Made by a program: the position numbers and the translations under genes
The notes under the pieces: generated by a model
What the model was told of the DNA's origin: nothing
Database searches by the model: none
What the model saw: the letters and a program-made list of their open reading frames with translations, nothing else
Assembly: GCA_032719365.1 (NCBI GenBank)
Contig: CM064863.1
Span: 63,265,583 to 63,329,582 of the forward strand
Length of the DNA stretch: 64,000 bases
Source: Prinsepia uniflora
Lineage: Eukaryota; Streptophyta; Magnoliopsida; Rosales; Rosaceae
Direction: 5' to 3'
Shown: positions 58,458 through 64,000 of the stretch, piece after piece
Numbering within the stretch: position 1 is the stretch's first letter
How the letters are laid out: each line of letters opens with the position of its first letter

Positions 58458-59317
58458 GGTGGTATCAGAGCAAGGTTTGCTCTTGGAGTATCTCGCAGGT
58501 CGAGGATGTGATGTCTCAATGGGCTACAATTCGTTATCAACTTAAAAGTTAGGATGCCGATACGATAATTAGTAGGATTGAATCATGGTTCGTTTTGGTT
58601 CGGCATTTGATGCCGAGGTTGCCATAGTTCTGTCGTGGATGACAGTGTGGGACCCTACGAAGGGATGAACGTAAAAGTACTTTAGAGTTTTGATCGTGAG
58701 ACGGTTAGTTGGGATCGTCTTTCACGATGTCGTAGGATTGATTTTGACGAGTGGTTAGGAGTTGTAACCATTAGATGGTTGAATTTTGTTGAGCTAGGTG
58801 GCTATGGTACTGGGAGCAGCCGTGTTCAAGGAATCCTAGTAAAACTAACGGTAGGATTGGATTGACGTCCTTACGATGTCAGGAACGCGGGGTCGGTCGG
58901 ATTGTGGATTATATTACGGAGGACAATTAGGTTCAAAGGAACCTTAGGGTATGATTTTGGAACCCTAAATCCTTGGATGGTTTGGAAAGGTGTACCTTAG
59001 TGGTTGTTGTATGGTTCGGAAATGTGAGTTGGCGAGTGGTTTGACTTTGGTGACTTTTCGGAGCTGAGACCGTCGGTCGGTCATGTCATGTTAGCTTTAG
59101 TGATGGGACTGCACTCTGCAGTCGGGGTTGTATTACTCGGTTAGACCTAGTTGGTTGTTGTACTACTTAGTTGTATTGGATTGTTGGTGCAGCTAAGGTC
59201 AAGGACGACCTGGTAGACGACATTGGTTGAGTCGAGTTACGACTGGTTAGAGTTCGGTTGGACAGGTTACCAGGACTAGTACTTGTCGATGGAATCCCTG
59301 AGTGGGGATACCGAGTA
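58458..59317 (+). mobile_element. Second, truncated LARD internal region
   Basis: It begins with the PBS GGTGGTATCAGAGCAAGG and follows 51378-52237 closely up to GGGGATACCGAGTA, where it changes abruptly into Tat protease sequence. There is no LTR end at this junction, so a deletion fused it to the host element. Confidence 0.75.
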
Positions 59318-59791
59318 CATCCACGGAGCGTGACCGTACTCGCACCCTTCCTAATAATAGACTACTCTGCGACCTACAACGCCATTCTCAGATGAGGAAT
59401 ACTTAACCAAATGAAAGCCGTAGTTTCCATGCACCAGCATTTGATTAAATATCCCACCCCATGGGTATTGTCCAGGACCGCGGGGACCAAATGGCTGTAA
59501 GGGCATGCAATTCTGTCACCCTAATCCAGCCGCCAAAAGAAACCATTGCAGTGAGAGAGTTAGCATTTGAGGCCGACCCCATCAACCCTTAAGCAGTGCA
59601 GAAAATACTGGATGGGCCGATTGAAGACCCTAGGAACCATTCGGCAACGCCACACCCATAGTCCATTGAGCAGGTCGAAGAAGTCATGCTCTTCCACAAT
59701 TTTGCAGATCGAAAGGTAAAGATCGGAACCACTCTCTCCCCCGATCTACGCTTGCAATTAGTTTTTTAAGGAACAACTCCGAAGTCTTCGC
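59318..59791 (+). pseudogene. Tat protease end and linker to RT
   Basis: FLIIDYSATYNAILR (near 59340-59385) and AVVSMHQHLIKYPTP are the conserved C-terminal protease motifs, which continue the fragment ending at 47553. Several stops follow, and there is one frame change near 59335. Confidence 0.65.
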
Positions 59792-60590
59792 GTGGTCTTA
59801 CACCGACATACCTGTCATATCCACCAATGTTATCAGCAATCGAGACTGAGTATCAACCCATCTTACAAGCCGGTCGAACAAAAGAGTCGCGTCTATGATG
59901 CAGAGAGGATAGAAGCCATGAAGGCCGAGATCGTCAAACTCAGCACCATCCATTTCCTCCAGAAGGCCGCCTACTCTTCCTGGGTAGCCAACATTGTTCT
60001 CGTCAAGAAACCCTCTGGGGCATGGTGAATGTGCATTGACTTTACCGACCTGAATAAGGCATGCCCTAAGGACAGTTTCCCTCTGCCCTAGATAGACCAA
60101 CTGGTCGTCGATGCCACGGCTGGGCACGAACTCTTAAGCTTCATGGAGGCATACTCTGGCTACAACCAAATCTTGATGTACCCAACAGATTAAATACACA
60201 TAACTTTCTGGACAGGCCAGGGCTTATATGATTATAATGTAATGCCATTCGAACTTAAGAATGCAGGGGCCACCTACCAGTGCCTAGTGAACTTCATGTT
60301 TGCAGAGTAGATAGGGAAAACGATGGAGGTCTACGTCGATGACATGCTCGTTAAGAGTAAGTCGGATGAGCTACACATCCCCAACCTCTCGCGAATGTTT
60401 GACGGCCTCAAACAGTATCGGATGAGGCTGAACCCGACCAAGTTCATTTTCGGAGTTGGTTCTTGGAAGTTTCTGGGTTTCCTGATCAGTCAACGAGGTA
60501 TCGAGGCCAACCCAGAAAAGATCAAGGCCCTAGTGGATATGGAACCCCCGCGAACCCAAAAGGAAGTACAAAGCCTTACTGACTGAGTGG
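59792..60590 (+). pseudogene. pol: Tat reverse transcriptase
   Basis: One continuous reading frame with only nonsense breaks. Motifs in order: SSWVANIVLVKKPSGAW, DFTDLNKACPKDSFPLP, MEAYSGYNQI, GLYDYNVMPFELKNAGATYQ, and the catalytic MEVYVDDMLVKS near 60323-60358. Then come LNPTKFIFGV and KFLGFLISQRGIEANPEKI. The in-frame stops (near 60026, 60090, 60192, 60308 and 60584) stand where R, Q, D/E or similar codons are expected. Several fit CGA to TGA or CAG to TAG. The active-site YVDD is intact, but the protein cannot be made. Confidence 0.85.
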
Positions 60591-61123
60591 CAGCTCTTAC
60601 GCATTTCATCTCCAAAGCCACAAACAAATGCGTGCCTTTTTTCAAAGCTCTCAAGAGCAAGCCCAAACACATTTTCTGGATTGAATAATGCACCAAGGAT
60701 TTCACCGAGCTCAAGGAGTACATAGGAAGAGCATCGCTGTTGGCAAGACCCGAGACCAGAGAACCCCTCTACATGTATCTCTCTATCTTCACCTCTACCA
60801 CGAGTTCAGTGCTTGTTAAGCGGAAGGACGGCGATGTGCACCCAGTATACTACGTAAGCAAGGCTTTGCAAGACGTCGAGACAAGGTACACTGACTTAGA
60901 AAAACTCACCTACACTCTCATCATGTCTTTCAGGAAACGCAGACCCTACTTCCAGGCTCATTCCATCATCGTCACGACTGACAGACCACTCCAGCAGGTG
61001 CTCCAGAAGTCAGAAACATCGGGAAGGTTACTTAAATGGGCAATCGAACTCAGCGAATTCGACATCACTTTCGCCCCCCATATAACTGAGAAGGGGCAGG
61101 CCATCGCGGACTTTATTTCCTAA
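60591..61123 (+). pseudogene. pol: Tat RNase H (first, Ty3/gypsy type)
   Basis: Same frame as the RT. FFKALKSKPKHIFWIE and LYMYLSIFTSTTSSVLVKRKDGDVHPVYYVSKALQDVETRYTDLEK belong to the connection and RNase H-like domain. PLQQVLQKSETSGRLLKWAIELSEFDI and KGQAIADFIS close it. Stops lie near 60584 and 60687 and at the end, 61123. The stop at the end separates it from the second RNase H. Confidence 0.8.
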
Positions 61124-61195
61124 TTCTCTTATGTCCTGGCGGCACCCGTAAGGGAGACCATTTCACCCGCTCTTCCTTCATCCACAACACATACC

Positions 61196-61600
61196 TTGGA
61201 TAAGGAAAGCCTTCACCCTGATCCTGCTCAGCCGATTTGGCTCTTATATGTCGATGGATCAGCCTTCCAAAATGGCTCCGAGGCTGGACTTGTCCTCACC
61301 ACACCAAAAAAGGTCAGACTGGAGTACGCCCTTCGCTTCTTGTTCAAGGCATCAAACAATGTCGCTGAATATGAGCGACTCCCAGCTCATTGTTAACCAG
61401 ATCAAAAATAAGTATGAAGCCAAAGATTCTTCCATGGCAGTGTACAGAGCAATGGTGAAATCTCTCCTGGGTGATTTCCACAGTTACGCTTTCACACAAA
61501 TCCCCTGCTCCGAAAACAGTCACGCTGATGCTCTGGCTCAACTTGCATCCTCCCTCGACGAGAGGATGAGTCTCAACGTCCTTTTGGAAGTACTTAATCA
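61196..61600 (+). pseudogene. pol: Tat second RNase H (archaeal-type aRNH)
   Basis: PIWLLYVDGSAFQNGSEAGLVLTTPKKVRLEYALRFLFKASNNVAEYE has the DGS start of an archaeal-type RNase H and marks the Tat lineage. After NNVAEYE about 20-25 residues are missing, and the frame shifts to DSQLIVNQIKNKYEAKD. Then come IPCSENSHADALAQLASS. The Asp/Glu catalytic layout is therefore broken. Confidence 0.75.
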
Positions 61601-62868
61601 ACCCAACACCCAGTGCTCAGCGGTCTGCATAATAAACACTGACCCAATATGGATGACCCCACTGATAGGCTTCCTCGCCAACGGAATTCTTCCCTCCGAC
61701 AAAATCGAAGCAAAGAAGGTCCGGCGACAGGTAACACGGTATACTGACATCAATGGTCAACTCTACAAGCAGGGCTTCACTCTTCCTCTCTTAAAATACC
61801 TCGTCCTAAAGGCAGGAAGAGCCATCCTGAAGGAGATACATGCAGGTATTGTGGGAACCACTCTGGCCCACAATCGTTGGCCCATAAAGCTTTCCACCAA
61901 GGGTTCTACTGGCCAACTATGCATGCGGATGCAGTGAAGCTGACCAGGCGCTGTGATAAATGTCAACGGTTCGCCCCTTTTCCTTCACTCACCTCCAGAA
62001 AACCTCACACTCATGCTCATCCCTTGGCCATTTTCGCAATGGGGACTTGACTTGATTGGAAATATGTCGGCCGGGAAGGGCAAGACGGAATATCCAGTGG
62101 TGGTAGTAGACTATTTCACAAAATGGGTAGAAGCAAATGCTCTGGCCTCCATCACCAATGCCCAGATTGAGACTTTTATCTTTCATAACATTATTTTTCG
62201 CTTCAATCTTCACACACCATTGTCACAGACAATGGGAAATAGTTTGACAATGCGCATCCGCGCATTTTGTGACAGGTACAACATCCGCCTCTGCTTCGCC
62301 TCCCCAGCTCATCCTCAATCCAACGGTCAGGTAGAAGCCATAAACAAAATCATCAAGCACATGCTGAAAACCCATCTTGATGAGGCAAAGGGAAAGTGGT
62401 TTGAAATCCTCCCCAATGCACTCTGGTCGTATAGGACCTTCTACCGAACGTCCACAAATGAAACTCCATTTCAATGACCTTCGGAATAGAGGTGGTCATT
62501 CCTGCTGGGCTAAATGAACCTTCTTACCGAGTGTCGACCTACGAACCCGACCAAAATGACCACTAGCTTGCACTCAGCTTGGACCTCATTGAGGAACATA
62601 AGGAACAAGCTAACCTCATAAACATTGCCTGCAAGCAGCGGCTCTGCCATTATCACAATGCTAAAGTCAAACCCCAGGGTTTTCAGGAAGGAGACTGGGT
62701 CATTCGGAAGGTTAGCCTTGCCACCAAGGATCTTTCAGCTGGAACTAGGAAGGCCTCTACCGGGTCACAAGGATCTGTCAGCCCGGCACCTATGAACTGG
62801 AAGACTGGAAGGGTAGACAACTCGGCCACCCATGGCACGCCGACCACCTTAAGAAATACTTCATTTAA
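61601..62868 (+). pseudogene. pol: Tat integrase
   Basis: The zinc-finger part is seen near 61830-61975 (HAGIVG..., then FHQGFYWPTMHADAV and CDKCQRF in another frame). The core follows: WGLDLIGNM (first Asp), TIVTDNGK (second Asp, only readable in a shifted frame near 62220), then PAHPQSNGQVEAINKIIK (Glu). The end is QPGTYELEDWKGRQLGHPWHADHLKKYF before TAA at 62866-62868. At least three frameshifts and several stops make it inactive. Confidence 0.8.
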
Positions 62869-62973
62869 CTTTGTATTTTCTTCATCTTGTGACTTGCTGT
62901 AATTTTCCAACTTTGGCACCAATTATCAATGATTACTCTTCCATTTGTACAATGCTTGTAATCCGCGAAAGAC

Positions 62974-63596
62974 ACTTAGACTCAAATATACGAGTCGGGG
63001 TACGGTCTTACTCGACCTACACCCCAACACTTGTTATTTTGAATCAAACTTACGAGTCGGTGTACAGCCCTACTCGGCTTACACTAACACTTAGAACCAA
63101 ACATACGAGTCAGAGTATGGTCTTACTCGACCAACACCCCAACACTTGCTATTTTGACTCAAACTTCCGAGTCAGTGTATAGCCATACTCGGCTCACACT
63201 AACACTTAGACTCAAACATACAAGTCGGAGTACGGTCTTACTCGGCCTACACCCCAACACTTGTTATTTTGACTCAAACTTCTGAGTCGGTGTATAGCCC
63301 TACTCAGCTACAACCTACACTTAGACTCAAACAGGCGAGTCGGGGCACGGTCTTACTCGGCCTACACCACAACACTTACTATTTTGACTCAAACTTTAGA
63401 GTCGGTGTACAGCCTTACTCCGCTTACACTAACACTTATACTTCAACATACAAGTCGGGTATGGTCTTATTTGACCTACACCCCAACACTTGCTATTTTG
63501 ACTCAAACTTCCAAGTCGGCGTACAGCCCTACTCGGCTACAACCTACACTTGGACTCAAACAGGCGAGTAGGGGCACGGTCTTACTCGGCCTACAA
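62974..63596 (+). repeat. 115-bp tandem array after Tat pol
   Basis: Units start at 62974, 63089, 63204, 63319, 63434 and 63548 (spacing 115, 115, 115, 115, 114); the last is partial. Each unit is two related halves of about 57 bp, each with (C)GAGTCGG...TACTCGGC..ACA(C). Such repeats between pol and the 3' LTR are typical of Tat elements. Confidence 0.9.
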
Positions 63597-63833
63597 TATT
63601 TCCCAACTCACCCCAATAGTCAGCCTACATCTATGGATCGGTCAACACATACTGCAGTTACTAAAGGGTACTTTCATTCGTTGTAACAAAGATATGTCAT
63701 TAATTGTGCAGACCTATTATGCTCGGTCAACAAGAGTGTTACAAAAATCAGCCATCGGCTGTCCTACAGGATCATCAAAACAACAACAAAATACAAGGCA
63801 CGAAGGCCTGTCCTAAACTAGCTCTTCCATCTG
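63597..63833 (+). other. Tat region between tandem array and antisense ORF
   Basis: I see no gene or domain. It is presumably untranslated 3' sequence of the Tat element, on the way to the 3' LTR outside the window. Confidence 0.4.
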
Positions 63834-64000
63834 CTACTCCTCGGCATGTGGCTCTGCCTCCACTTGTGGCTCCGACTCTTTGGGAGGACTTATCAGGTCG
63901 GCCTCTGGCTGGGCACTCGGCTGCTCAACCCCTCGCTCCTCAACTCCATCCTCTGAGTGGTCATCCTTATCCCCCGACTCGTCCTCGAACATGTCAGCCG
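63834..64000 (-). CDS. 3' end of a Tat antisense ORF (partial)
   Basis: On the minus strand a frame with no stop runs from the window edge to TAG at 63834-63836, 54 codons. It is strongly acidic and proline-rich (DMFEDESGDKDDHSEDG, QPEADLISPPKE, VEAEPHAEE). Antisense ORFs at exactly this place, between pol and the 3' LTR, are known in Tat elements. The function is unknown, and I cannot judge from 54 codons whether the gene is whole. The acidic composition could be chance, but the open frame and position argue otherwise. Confidence 0.45.
   Translation of the reverse strand, partial: ADMFEDESGDKDDHSEDGVEERGVEQPSAQPEADLISPPKESEPQVEAEPHAEE

Larger units (their letters stand above)
44296..64000 (+). 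mobile_element. Decayed Tat-lineage Ty3/gypsy retrotransposon, interrupted at 47554-59317
   Basis: The order is LTR, PBS, gag, protease | foreign block | protease end, RT, RNase H, second (archaeal-type) RNase H, integrase, 115-bp tandem array, antisense ORF. The extra RNase H, the tandem repeats after pol and the antisense ORF are the Tat hallmarks. All coding parts are broken, mostly by nonsense codons explainable by C-to-T change. Confidence 0.8.

Noticed and set aside
62871..63816. Overlapping ORFs of about 100 codons in the Tat 3' region
   Set aside because: They are translations of the 115-bp tandem repeat in different frames.

Overview
This window looks like nuclear DNA of a flowering plant, probably a eudicot. 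It holds one intact plant gene, a PHT1-type phosphate:H+ symporter on the + strand, in a gene island of about 6 kb (36440-42381). Nearly everything else is nested transposable elements. There is no prokaryotic or organellar signature, and I saw no tRNA gene and no functional rRNA gene. The species cannot be named from the sequence alone.

Left block, 1-23334, is a stack of one large non-autonomous LTR retrotransposon family, called here the LARD-like family. Its LTRs are about 3.1 kb, its internal region is about 3 kb and non-coding, and it has an initiator-Met-type primer-binding site (PBS) and a purine tract next to the 3' LTR. One complete minus-strand copy (C, 10338-22942) has 5-bp target duplications (TCTTA). 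It sits inside the internal region of an older copy (B) and itself carries a plus-strand solo LTR of the same family (15639-18778, target duplication CTAGC). The LTR shared by copies A and B (2393-7367) holds an unrelated 1.9-kb solo LTR (3144-5038).

23335-29449 is a deletion derivative of a Ty3/gypsy chromovirus: truncated LTR, PBS, gag fragment, integrase plus chromodomain, purine tract and 3' LTR. Its LTRs are clearly related to the LARD LTRs, so this family is the likely source of the enzymes that moved the LARD copies. 29450-36439 holds a third LTR of this superfamily next to a decayed CACTA transposon encoding TNP2.

36440-44295: upstream region with a 57-bp LINE tail, a phosphate-starvation motif (P1BS), the PHT1 gene, then a non-autonomous hAT transposon with an 8-bp target duplication. 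From 44296 to the right edge lies a decayed Tat-lineage Ty3/gypsy element: 5' LTR, PBS, gag, protease, RT, RNase H, second RNase H, integrase, a 115-bp tandem array and an antisense ORF. It is interrupted at 47554-59317 by another LARD-like composite, whose right-hand LTR carries a complete Cassandra element (5S-rRNA-derived LTR) with its target duplication.

The most unusual structure is shared by all LTRs of the LARD/chromovirus superfamily. A motif around GTGAGTGGAC and its exact or near-exact reverse complement bracket a 0.7-1.3-kb segment. Inside it lie arrays of tiny hairpins (13-15 nt, and about 35 nt) whose stems change sequence in a compensating way from unit to unit. The left arm contains a consensus splice donor (GTGAGT), and a good acceptor (CCTTCAG) follows the right arm, so the segment may be a structured intron in a very long leader RNA.
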